Source: Thermoplasmata archaeon (GTDB lineage Archaea > Thermoplasmatota > Thermoplasmata > SG8-5). From it: a stretch of 7,950 bases of DNA. How positions within the stretch are numbered: the first letter of the stretch is position 1; each line of letters begins with the position of its first letter. The DNA lies in assembly GCA_030655715.1 (NCBI GenBank), contig JAUSPR010000176.1, positions 1-7,950 on the forward strand, given 5' to 3'. A program made the position numbers and the translations under genes. Below, piece by piece: positions 1 through 4,676 of the stretch. The notes below the pieces were generated by a model that worked only from the letters and a program-made list of their open reading frames with translations, ran no database searches and was not told the DNA's origin.

Positions 1-20
1 TAGGGAATCCGCCATGCGCC

Positions 21-36
21 GTGCAGATATTTGCAC
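21..36. repeat. 16-base near-palindrome
   Basis: The sequence GTGCAGATATTTGCAC reads almost the same on both strands. The outer five bases on each side match exactly (GTGCA/TGCAC) and only one symmetric base pair is broken. This is the shape of a dimeric-regulator operator or a short hairpin. No start codon or promoter lies close by inside the window, so a target gene could only be to the left of base 1. It could equally be chance. Confidence 0.3.
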
Positions 37-71
37 ATGAAATCAAAGCCTCTCCAAATGCCCTCTGATTG

Positions 72-114
72 CACGTAGTTCCAAATCCCCTCTTCTTGTC
101 ACACGTAGTTCCAA
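72..114. repeat. Two 13-base direct repeats, CACGTAGTTCCAA
   Basis: CACGTAGTTCCAA occurs exactly at 72-84 and again at 102-114, 30 bases apart. The first copy continues into ATCCC, so GTTCCAAATCCC at 78-89 is an exact 12-base match to 3265-3276 in the other gene-free stretch. A further TCCAAATG lies at 53-60. These look like decayed copies of one intergenic element. Its function is unknown. Confidence 0.6.
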
Positions 115-125
115 TGCCGGCTAAA

Positions 126-159
126 TTCGGATGCCGAATAAATTTGGATGCCGGAAAAA
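126..159. repeat. Tandem pair of a 17-base repeat (TTTGGATGCCGATAAAA family)
   Basis: Two head-to-tail units, TTCGGATGCCGAATAAA (126-142) and TTTGGATGCCGGAAAAA (143-159), share the core GGATGCCG with a period of 17. The same unit recurs three times near 3239-3315, in the same orientation. The unit has no reading frame and is not adjacent to any gene start here. It could be part of a mobile-element end, a binding-site array or a decayed intergenic repeat. Confidence 0.65.
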
Positions 160-176
160 GGTGCATGGCCTACACA

Positions 177-232
177 CGTAAACTTCCAGCCTGGCTAGAA
201 ACGCTAGCCACGTTAAGGGCTGGTAGTTTGCG
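177..232. other. Long imperfect hairpin, possible structured RNA or element end
   Basis: Three stacked helices can be read by hand. The outer one pairs 177-184 with 225-232 (CGTAAACT with AGTTTGCG, one T-G wobble). After a T/T mismatch the next pairs 186-191 with 218-223 (CCAGCC with GGCTGG). The inner one pairs 192-198 with 204-210 (TGGCTAG with CTAGCCA) around a five-base loop, AAACG. A one-sided bulge of seven bases (211-217) separates the inner and middle helices. About 21 pairs in 56 bases is well above what random sequence usually gives. It lies about 100 bases upstream of the first gene's TATA box, so it is probably not in that mRNA. It could be a small RNA, a terminator for a gene to the left, or a transposon end. 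Confidence 0.5.
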
Positions 233-234
233 CA

Positions 235-269
235 ACAATTAACAAATTTACAATTAACAAATCTACAAT
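235..269. repeat. 15-base tandem repeat, ACAATTAACAAAT unit
   Basis: ACAATTAACAAAT occurs at 235-247 and 250-262 with a period of 15. A degenerate third start (ACAAT) follows at 265-269. The tract is very A/T-rich and lies just upstream of the TATA box at 302. It may be an upstream promoter element, a regulator-binding array, or simple slippage-derived sequence. Confidence 0.5.
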
Positions 270-301
270 GAAAAAACTGAATTTTTACCTATTGGCGAAA
301 C

Positions 302-309
302 TATAATAT
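302..309 (+). promoter_or_regulatory. TATA box for the membrane zinc-ribbon gene
   Basis: TATAATAT is centred about 25 bases before the GTG at 330 and 27 bases before the ATG at 333. Archaeal transcription normally starts roughly 25 bases after the TATA centre. The mRNA would therefore begin at or beside the start codon, which is a leaderless arrangement. No Shine-Dalgarno sequence precedes the gene, which agrees with this reading. Confidence 0.55.
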
Positions 310-332
310 CAGGGAAGTCATCCAAAACCGTG

Positions 333-1421
333 ATGAAACTCCCAGAGCCGCTTGAAAAATTGAGCCAGATGAAACACGCCAAGCCGATTGGTCTTATTGC
401 AGTGTTCCTAATAGATGTCCTGATGCTTGTAATGGCCACGATGCTTGACGCTTATACCGGGTATTATCTTCTTCTCATTGGGCTGGTTGCTGTATCTTTC
501 ATTGTTCTTTACTTGTTTGGATGGCGGGATGGAAAAAATCTGGCTATCATTGGCATAGCTTTATTTCTGCTTCTTGGCGCAGTCAACGGACCTCTTGTGG
601 TTCACAATGCCTACTCCGCGGAACCTGACGCACCAGTTACCTCCACACTTCACATTGACTGGGTTACAAAAGATTATATTGATCTGGATGACGGAACCTG
701 GGTAGACAATGGCATATGGTACAACATGACAGGCGGAACAGTGGATACCTATATTGGAAATCCGGGCCTGGAGTATAGGTTCCATGTAACCGTGTATTCG
801 AACCGCTCTTCAGCAGTACCGCTGGACATTCGCCTGGGTTATGCCAGAGGAGTATGGGGCGTCATTGGAACGCCAACGATGAACGAGACAGACCCTTTGG
901 ATACCAATTATCAAGATGGAAAAGAATTTTATTCCGTTCAGAACATTCCTGATGCAGGGATATACTCTTACTGGTTCGCCATAGTCTTCAACAACCCGCT
1001 CGGTACTAGCAGTTTGAACTCCACAATGGCAATTGGTCCGCTGGTCGGAACCGAGATTGACAACTGGGGGAGCTACATTCCCCTGGGCGCAGTATCAATG
1101 TTCTGCAATATCGGACTGCTGTTTCTCATCATAATTATCCTCTATTGGTGGCTGAATGTGGCCAAAGAAAAGCGCAAAACCTGGGACGTGGCACTCCGCA
1201 TGAAGGAGGAAGAGGACGAAGAAGAAGACAAGCCAAAGAAGGGTGATTCAAAAGTCCTGCCTGATGCCCTGGATTCCAAACCATTCACCTGTGACCAGTG
1301 CGGCGCCGGAGTCGGCGAGGACGATAATTTCTGCCCCAAATGTGGGGAAAGGTTCGACGGCGAGGAGGAAGCGGAAAATTCAGATGAACCTCCGAAAACG
1401 GAAAAAGAGGGTCCAGAGTGA
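333..1421 (+). CDS. Membrane protein with outside domain and C-terminal cytoplasmic zinc ribbon
   Basis: I do not recognise a named family. Numbered from the GTG at 330, hydrophobic helices lie at about 19-38, 44-64, 70-90 and 250-276. Residues 95-248 between helices three and four are polar and aromatic-rich, with four possible N-glycosylation sites (N132, N158, N185, N230), so they probably form a beta-rich domain outside the cell. After helix four come a basic patch (AKEKRK), an acidic run (about 292-300) and a zinc ribbon with C321-x2-C324 and C335-x2-C338. Four helices with N-terminus inside put the ribbon in the cytoplasm. I chose ATG at 333; GTG at 330 is one codon longer and equally near the TATA box. 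The radical SAM gene follows after 13 bases, so the two probably share an mRNA. A sensory or scaffold role is possible, but nothing proves it. Confidence 0.85.
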   Translation: MKLPEPLEKLSQMKHAKPIGLIAVFLIDVLMLVMATMLDAYTGYYLLLIGLVAVSFIVLYLFGWRDGKNLAIIGIALFLLLGAVNGPLVVHNAYSAEPDAPVTSTLHIDWVTKDYIDLDDGTWVDNGIWYNMTGGTVDTYIGNPGLEYRFHVTVYSNRSSAVPLDIRLGYARGVWGVIGTPTMNETDPLDTNYQDGKEFYSVQNIPDAGIYSYWFAIVFNNPLGTSSLNSTMAIGPLVGTEIDNWGSYIPLGAVSMFCNIGLLFLIIIILYWWLNVAKEKRKTWDVALRMKEEEDEEEDKPKKGDSKVLPDALDSKPFTCDQCGAGVGEDDNFCPKCGERFDGEEEAENSDEPPKTEKEGPE

Positions 1422-1434
1422 CCAGAGGGTTCTG

Positions 1435-2343
1435 ATGAATCAAAAGGTTTTCAGAGCATATTATGTCTGGCCGGATTTTCCATCGATATCATTATCGGGG
1501 GAAGCATGCGCACTCAATTGCCTTCACTGCGGAGCAGTATATCTGAAGGACATGATGCCAGCTACAACTCCTGAAACTCTGGAACAGCTATGTAATCAGC
1601 TGAAAAATGAGGGCGCCAGGGGAGTTCTTTTAAGCGGCGGGTGCGACAAGCATGGAAGGATGCTGAACCTGGAAAAGCTTCTCCCGGCAATCAGAAAGGT
1701 CCATGACATGGGCCTGATAATCAAGCTTCACACAGGTTTTGTCGATGTGAGGCTTGCCAGAAAGATTGCAGATGCAGGAGTGGACATTGCCTCCATGGAG
1801 ATGGTGGGCAATGCCAAAACCGTGAAAAAAATCTTCGGGCTGGATGCGACTGCTGAAGATTATCTCCTGACATTTAAAAATCTTTGGGACGCTGGAATAC
1901 CCCAAATCTGCCCACATGTGTGTGTAGGCCTTCACGAGGGAAAGCTGAAAGGCGAGATTACTGCCCTGGAGCTGCTGAAAACAGAGATAGAACCCAGTTC
2001 GATAGCAATTATTGTTCTGAGGCCGACAAAGGGCACTAAACTGGCTGAAATAGCCCCGCCCACCGGCGAGGATGTGGAGAAGGTCGTTTCACATGCCAGA
2101 AAGCTGTTCCCCAGGACAAAGATCATTCTCGGCGCCCTACGGCCCAGAGGGTCTGAATCCAAGGGAAGGATTACAGAAAGGGTAGACATCGAGATTGGCG
2201 CGCTGGATGGCGGGATTGACGGCGCCGAGGTACCATCAAAAGAGATGCTGGCGGAGGTTGTTTCGAGAGGATTCGAAATCAAGAAGATACAAGCTTATGG
2301 GGTGCTGCCGGTAGAATATGAAAACAGAGTTAAAATTGAATGA
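1435..2343 (+). CDS. Radical SAM enzyme, archaeal biotin-synthase-like group
   Basis: The protein has 302 residues. C25-x3-C29-x2-C32 (CALNCLHC) is the canonical motif that binds the [4Fe-4S] cluster which cleaves S-adenosylmethionine. SGGC at 67-70 sits where radical SAM proteins carry the GGE-type SAM-binding strand. A TIM-barrel pattern continues to the end. The reading frame is open further upstream, but that part overlaps the membrane-protein gene. ATG at 1435 is preferred because GAGGG (1425-1429) lies five bases before it and the protein begins near the usual first strand. The sequence recalls the uncharacterised archaeal homologues of biotin synthase (COG1856, from memory). Related archaeal radical SAM proteins include the two-part lipoyl synthase LipS1/LipS2, so lipoate synthesis is one hypothesis. 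No LipS partner or lipoylated enzyme gene is in the window. The substrate is unknown. Confidence 0.88.
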   Translation: MNQKVFRAYYVWPDFPSISLSGEACALNCLHCGAVYLKDMMPATTPETLEQLCNQLKNEGARGVLLSGGCDKHGRMLNLEKLLPAIRKVHDMGLIIKLHTGFVDVRLARKIADAGVDIASMEMVGNAKTVKKIFGLDATAEDYLLTFKNLWDAGIPQICPHVCVGLHEGKLKGEITALELLKTEIEPSSIAIIVLRPTKGTKLAEIAPPTGEDVEKVVSHARKLFPRTKIILGALRPRGSESKGRITERVDIEIGALDGGIDGAEVPSKEMLAEVVSRGFEIKKIQAYGVLPVEYENRVKIE

Positions 2344-2389
2344 GCAAAGAAATATCGGTATCTGCTAAAACCATGGATGCCAGTAAAAA

Positions 2390-2593
2390 TCACTCGTAAT
2401 CATCGCATTCCTGGCCCTCACACTGGAACTTCTTGTGCTTCAGGCAATAGCCGTCTGCACGACCGTGCTTGCACTGTGCGCCCCTCGGTGCCCTTGTGGG
2501 ATCAAGGCATTTCTCATCAATGCAGCCAAAACCTTGATATTTGCCCTGGCATATGCCTTTTTCATCCAGGTGCTTGCAGTCAACATTACTCAC
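2390..2593 (-). CDS. Small protein with two Cys4 modules (downstream partner)
   Basis: From GTG at 2593 the product has 67 residues; from ATG at 2599 it has 69. GTG is favoured because it forms a GTGA overlap with the stop of the upstream gene and has GGAG (2605-2602) eight bases before it. ATG would leave only two bases after GGAG. Numbered from the ATG, cysteines fall at 8, 17, 26, 31 and at 43, 52, 60, 65, giving two copies of C-x8-C-x7/8-C-x4-C with a shared CKH start. No signal peptide or membrane helix is visible, so it is probably cytoplasmic. The Cys spacing suggests zinc or an iron-sulfur cluster, and the fold is unknown to me. The gene is coupled to its upstream neighbour, which carries the same module twice. 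It is convergent with the radical SAM gene, 46 bases away. Confidence 0.75.
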   Translation of the reverse strand: MSNVDCKHLDEKGICQGKYQGFGCIDEKCLDPTRAPRGAQCKHGRADGYCLKHKKFQCEGQECDDYE

Positions 2594-2892
2594 TTGCATT
2601 TCTCCATCTGGGAAGTGAGACTTCTCTCGTATGATTCTGCGGTGGCGCATCCGCCGGTCTTGCAACCGTCCTCGCCGCCGGTGCAATAGAACCTCTGATA
2701 ATGCGGGCAATAGACGCCTAACCATTGGCTCATGGTGTCTTCTTTCTCCGCCACGGCAACAGTGTTCATCTTCAGTTCCGGCTTTGCGGCGGTGCCCCCC
2801 AATGTGGTGCATTTCTCCTCGCCGACGCAAAACGGCTTGTCCATCTGGCTGTTGGCGCAAAGACCGCCTCTATAATAGTACTTGCATGACAT
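2590..2892 (-). CDS. Small protein with two Cys4 modules (upstream partner)
   Basis: The product has 100 residues from ATG at 2892; a TTG at 2904 would add four. Cysteines at 3, 12, 22, 28 form C-x8-C-x9-C-x5-C, and those at 62, 70, 77, 82 form C-x7-C-x6-C-x4-C; C99 is extra. Residues 30-60 between the modules are a polar linker without cysteine. No signal peptide or membrane helix is visible. Because the modules continue in the overlapping downstream gene, the pair may make one four-module complex, or a formerly single gene may have split. TATA-like sites lie upstream at 2927-2951, and a weak GGGATG precedes the start. Metal binding (zinc or Fe-S) is inferred only from cysteine content. A redox, RNA-binding or metal-storage role is possible. 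Confidence 0.75.
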   Translation of the reverse strand: MSCKYYYRGGLCANSQMDKPFCVGEEKCTTLGGTAAKPELKMNTVAVAEKEDTMSQWLGVYCPHYQRFYCTGGEDGCKTGGCATAESYERSLTSQMEKCK

Positions 2893-2926
2893 ACGACATC
2901 CCAATCCCGTACCCCGAAAGGCAATA

Positions 2927-2951
2927 CTATATAGGGAAATATATATTTAAG
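2927..2951 (-). promoter_or_regulatory. Promoter of the Cys4-module gene pair
   Basis: On the minus strand this reads CTTAAATATATATTT followed by CCC and then CTATATAG, giving two overlapping TATA-type sites. The first (centre about 2945) would start RNA near 2919 and leave a leader of about 27 bases before ATG 2892. The second (centre about 2930) would start near 2905 and leave about 13 bases. Either fits archaeal spacing. Confidence 0.55.
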
Positions 2952-3109
2952 AGTTCGCCTGAAAAATGGGAGCTAGTCAAAAACAATACCGCGGCACCGG
3001 ACGACGGCCTAAAACTCAATCTAGGTCTTGGAGTTCGGGATGAAAAAGCCCAAGGGTGGCGCCTGCTGTGAGATTGCCGGTTAGGCTGGGTGCCATTAAC
3101 CTCCCACGC

Positions 3110-3165
3110 GAGTATTTTTCTTTTAACCTCGCTGCGCTGGCCCACCTTCCAAAAGAAAAATATTC
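3110..3165. other. A/T-rich hairpin with 15-base arms
   Basis: GAGTATTTTTCTTTT (3110-3124) is complementary to AAAAGAAAAATATTC (3151-3165) at 14 of 15 positions, the other being a G-T wobble. The loop is 26 bases and G/C-rich. Read in the direction of hpt it gives long T-runs, so it may end transcription. Inverted repeats of this type also flank small non-coding mobile elements, but no target duplication is evident. Confidence 0.5.
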
Positions 3166-3221
3166 AGCAAATAAGAAAACTCAGGTGAGCCTGCTCGCTC
3201 GGTAAACCCAAACACCTTCCA

Positions 3222-3296
3222 TTCCAAATGTCCATAGGTTTGCGATGCCGATACTTGCCTAATCGTTCCAAATCCCAAAGGGTTTGGATACCGATA
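3222..3296. repeat. Imperfect 31-32-base direct repeat with internal dyad
   Basis: The block at 3222-3253 is repeated at 3266-3296, 44 bases on. Both run TTCCAAAT, then a C/A/G-rich middle, then TTTG, GAT, CCGATA. In the second copy TCCAAA-CCC (3267-3276, one bulged T) pairs with GGGTTTGGA (3280-3288) around AAA, giving a nine-pair stem. The first copy keeps the same dyad with mismatches. Conservation of the dyad suggests a hairpin or a dimer-binding site rather than chance. Confidence 0.55.
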
Positions 3297-3315
3297 AAAT
3301 TGGATGCCGATAAAA
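3239..3315. repeat. Three more copies of the 17-base TTTGGATGCCGATAAAA repeat
   Basis: Units begin at 3239 (TTTGCGATGCCGATA), 3283 (TTTGGATACCGATAAAA) and 3300 (TTGGATGCCGATAAAA). The last two are tandem. They match the tandem pair at 126-159 and point the same way. The two clusters therefore bracket the membrane-protein, radical SAM and Cys4 genes as direct repeats. Confidence 0.6.
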
Positions 3316-3418
3316 ACAGGCGGGGCTTCCCAGTACGCTAACAGAATGCTTTTTTGCAATCAAGATGCTGTCACTCAATCTCAAAATGCTGCCAAGACCC
3401 CGCCCTCACAGGCGGGGC
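3316..3418. other. G/C hairpin with duplicated arm, possible terminator or IS end
   Basis: CCCCGCC (3398-3404) pairs with GGCGGGG (3411-3417) around a six-base loop. The same arm, inside ACAGGCGGGGC, also occurs at 3316-3326, an exact 11-base direct repeat of 3408-3418. The CCCCGCC strand can thus pair with either copy. The hairpin lies 53 bases beyond the hpt stop and may end the apt-hpt transcript. Hairpins like this also close many IS200/IS605-family elements, but no transposase or tnpB-like coding remains are visible. Confidence 0.4.
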
Positions 3419-3469
3419 ATGCTGTTGTGAAACTGACGTGAATCCACGCCAGGTTTAGGTGTGCCAATC

Positions 3470-4030
3470 TCAAGCTTCCCTAACTTTAACTTGGCCATTC
3501 TCTATGTCGATGCCCACCAGTGTTTTGATTTTGATGCCAAACTTTTCTTCTACCTTTTTCCGGCCAGTGCCCTTGTCAATAACTATCATGACATCCACTA
3601 CCACGATGCCCATCTCTTCCAGGGCCCCGAGAATGCCTATCAAGGTTCCGCCGGTACTGATGAGGTCGTCCAGGAGAACAACGCGGTCGCCTTTCTTCAG
3701 GCCATTGATGTACATCTTTCTCGAGGAATAGCCAGTCACCTGCTCAAACTCTTTCTCGTCCGGCAGGTTGTACTTTCGCTTTCGGATGATTGTGAATGGT
3801 ATGCCGGTCTTTAATGATAGGCCTGCTGCAAGGTGGATGCCCATGGCTTCGGCAGTGACAATTTTATCATACTGGCCTTCAATTCGGGAGGCCATCGCCT
3901 CGATTACCTCGTTGAGCAACTCAGGTTCGATTGTCGGAATGCCATCAGCTATCGAGAATACAAAATAATCATAGTCCTGGAACTTGACCACAGGGGCATT
4001 TTCCAGGCTTTCCTTGAGACGTTCCAGCAT
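3470..4030 (-). CDS. hpt: Hypoxanthine/guanine phosphoribosyltransferase, archaeal type
   Basis: It joins hypoxanthine or guanine to PRPP, giving IMP or GMP in purine salvage in the cytoplasm. Over 186 residues the protein shows the PRPP-binding signature VVLLDDLISTGGT (about 117-129), the early segment DGIPTIEPEL, the EAMGIHLAAGLSL region, and IIRKRKYNLP followed by QVTGYS, all typical of the archaeal Hpt subfamily, which resembles adenine PRTases more than bacterial Hpt. ATG at 4030 is chosen because GAGG (4040-4037) lies six bases upstream and the family usually begins MLE-LKESL. A TTG at 4042 would add four residues and overlap the apt stop. The gene follows apt by eight bases, so the two are almost certainly co-transcribed. 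Xanthine use or broader specificity cannot be judged from sequence alone. Confidence 0.9.
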   Translation of the reverse strand: MLERLKESLENAPVVKFQDYDYFVFSIADGIPTIEPELLNEVIEAMASRIEGQYDKIVTAEAMGIHLAAGLSLKTGIPFTIIRKRKYNLPDEKEFEQVTGYSSRKMYINGLKKGDRVVLLDDLISTGGTLIGILGALEEMGIVVVDVMIVIDKGTGRKKVEEKFGIKIKTLVGIDIENGQVKVREA

Positions 4031-4038
4031 ATTAATCC

Positions 4039-4554
4039 TCAATAGGTTATGAGGCTGTCAACCTTGTCGGCAGGAAGCTTGTCCCGACCGTGCAGGAACC
4101 CCAGTTCAATCACGAAGGCGCATTTCACGACCTCGGCACCTAATTTCTCAATGAGTTCGATGCTCGCCGCCGTAGTTCCTCCGGTTGCAAGAAGGTCATC
4201 CACAATTAGCACGCGCTGGCCTGCAACCAGGGCGTCAGTGTGTATCTCGATTGTGGCCTCGCCGTATTCCAGTTTGTAACTAACTTTAATCTTGTCAAAC
4301 GGGAGTTTCCCAATCTTCCTTATCGGGACAAATGGGAGGTTCATTTTCAGGGCTAGGGGAGCGCCGATGATGAAACCGCGGCTTTCGATTCCGACTATCG
4401 CATCAATTTTCTCGCCTTTGTACATCTCGCTGAAACTGTCAATTATCATGCCCAGGGCCTTCGGATCCTTCAGAACCGGGGTTATGTCCTTGAAGATTAT
4501 TCCCTTTACCGGAAAGTCCGGAACGTCCCTGATTAGGCTCTTTACTAGGTTCAT
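4039..4554 (-). CDS. apt: Adenine phosphoribosyltransferase
   Basis: It converts adenine plus PRPP to AMP and pyrophosphate in purine salvage. The 171-residue protein begins with the family hallmark IRDVPDFPVKGI-FKDITPVL (8-28), then GIESRGFI (55-62), the RKIGKLP loop (79-85), the flexible hood around YKLEYGE (93-99), and the PRPP motif VLIVDDLLATGGT (115-127). Length is normal for Apt. ATG at 4554 fits the family N-terminus; ATG at 4575 would add seven residues without a family match. No Shine-Dalgarno site precedes 4554, and the A/T-rich CATAAATA about 25 bases upstream suggests a leaderless mRNA. It leads the apt-hpt pair and is divergent from tyrS, so both starts share about 120 bases of control region. 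Confidence 0.93.
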   Translation of the reverse strand: MNLVKSLIRDVPDFPVKGIIFKDITPVLKDPKALGMIIDSFSEMYKGEKIDAIVGIESRGFIIGAPLALKMNLPFVPIRKIGKLPFDKIKVSYKLEYGEATIEIHTDALVAGQRVLIVDDLLATGGTTAASIELIEKLGAEVVKCAFVIELGFLHGRDKLPADKVDSLITY

Positions 4555-4575
4555 GCTGGTGGGGATGCATTCCAT

Positions 4576-4600
4576 GTATTTATGAAATATGTTTTAACAT
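4576..4600 (-). promoter_or_regulatory. Promoter and dyad upstream of apt
   Basis: On the minus strand the stretch reads ATGTTAAAACAT followed by ATTTCATAAATAC. CATAAATA is centred about 25 bases before ATG 4554, giving a leaderless start. TTAAAACA, a little further up, is an alternative TATA box with a leader of about 13 bases. ATGTT-TT-AACAT (4589-4600) is a five-base dyad overlapping that site, a possible operator. Confidence 0.4.
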
Positions 4601-4642
4601 CCTATCCACAGCCCGTGAATGTCTCAGAACGTGTGAATACGA

Positions 4643-4674
4643 AAGAATTTTAATAATGAGACTCTACGGAGGGG
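4643..4674 (+). promoter_or_regulatory. TATA-like site and ribosome binding site of tyrS
   Basis: GGAGGGG (4668-4674) lies just before ATG 4677, with four bases between GGAGG and the start. This decides for 4677 over the in-frame ATG at 4656. ATTTTAATAA (4647-4656) resembles a TATA box, but it is only about 25 bases from 4677. RNA started from it would lack the GGAGG, so either a weaker box further upstream is used or both modes occur. Confidence 0.5.
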
Positions 4675-4676
4675 CA

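Larger units (their letters stand above)
2893..3469. other. Gene-free stretch with hairpins and repeats
   Basis: These 577 bases lie between the end of hpt and the start of the Cys4 genes, both on the minus strand. Open frames here have no recognisable domain. The stretch holds, from left to right, the Cys4 promoter, an A/T-rich hairpin (3110-3165), three copies of the 17-base repeat and a duplicated 31-32-base block (3222-3315), and a G/C-rich hairpin with a duplicated arm (3316-3418). It also has a short imperfect tandem repeat around CAATC...AATGCTG (3357-3394). It looks like decayed mobile or repeat DNA. I searched for tRNA-like or transposase-like coding sequence and saw none. Confidence 0.55.

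Noticed and set aside
177..232. The left hairpin as an integron attC site.
   Set aside because: GTTAAGG resembles a GTTRRRY core, but no matching RYYYAAC partner is found at the other end, and no integron genes or cassettes are present.
330..336. GTGATGA as box C of a C/D guide RNA.
   Set aside because: It sits on the start codon of the membrane protein, and no CTGA box D lies at suitable spacing.
1243..1434. N-terminal extension of the radical SAM protein by 64 residues.
   Set aside because: It overlaps the zinc-ribbon coding sequence, has low-complexity basic content, and a ribosome site plus ATG lies at 1435.
2600..2860. The frame of the downstream Cys4 gene stays open upstream to 2860, which would make one 156-residue protein.
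   Set aside because: That extension is arginine-rich and lacks the cysteine module, whereas the other frame over the same bases carries two clean modules. Two coupled genes explain the data better.
2631..3071. Plus-strand open frame of 146 codons.
   Set aside because: It is arginine- and cysteine-rich antisense of the Cys4 gene and runs through that gene's promoter. It shows no domain.
3300..3469. A tnpB or IS200/IS605 gene remnant next to the G/C hairpin.
   Set aside because: Only the hairpin resembles such an element. No TnpB or TnpA motif could be found in any frame.
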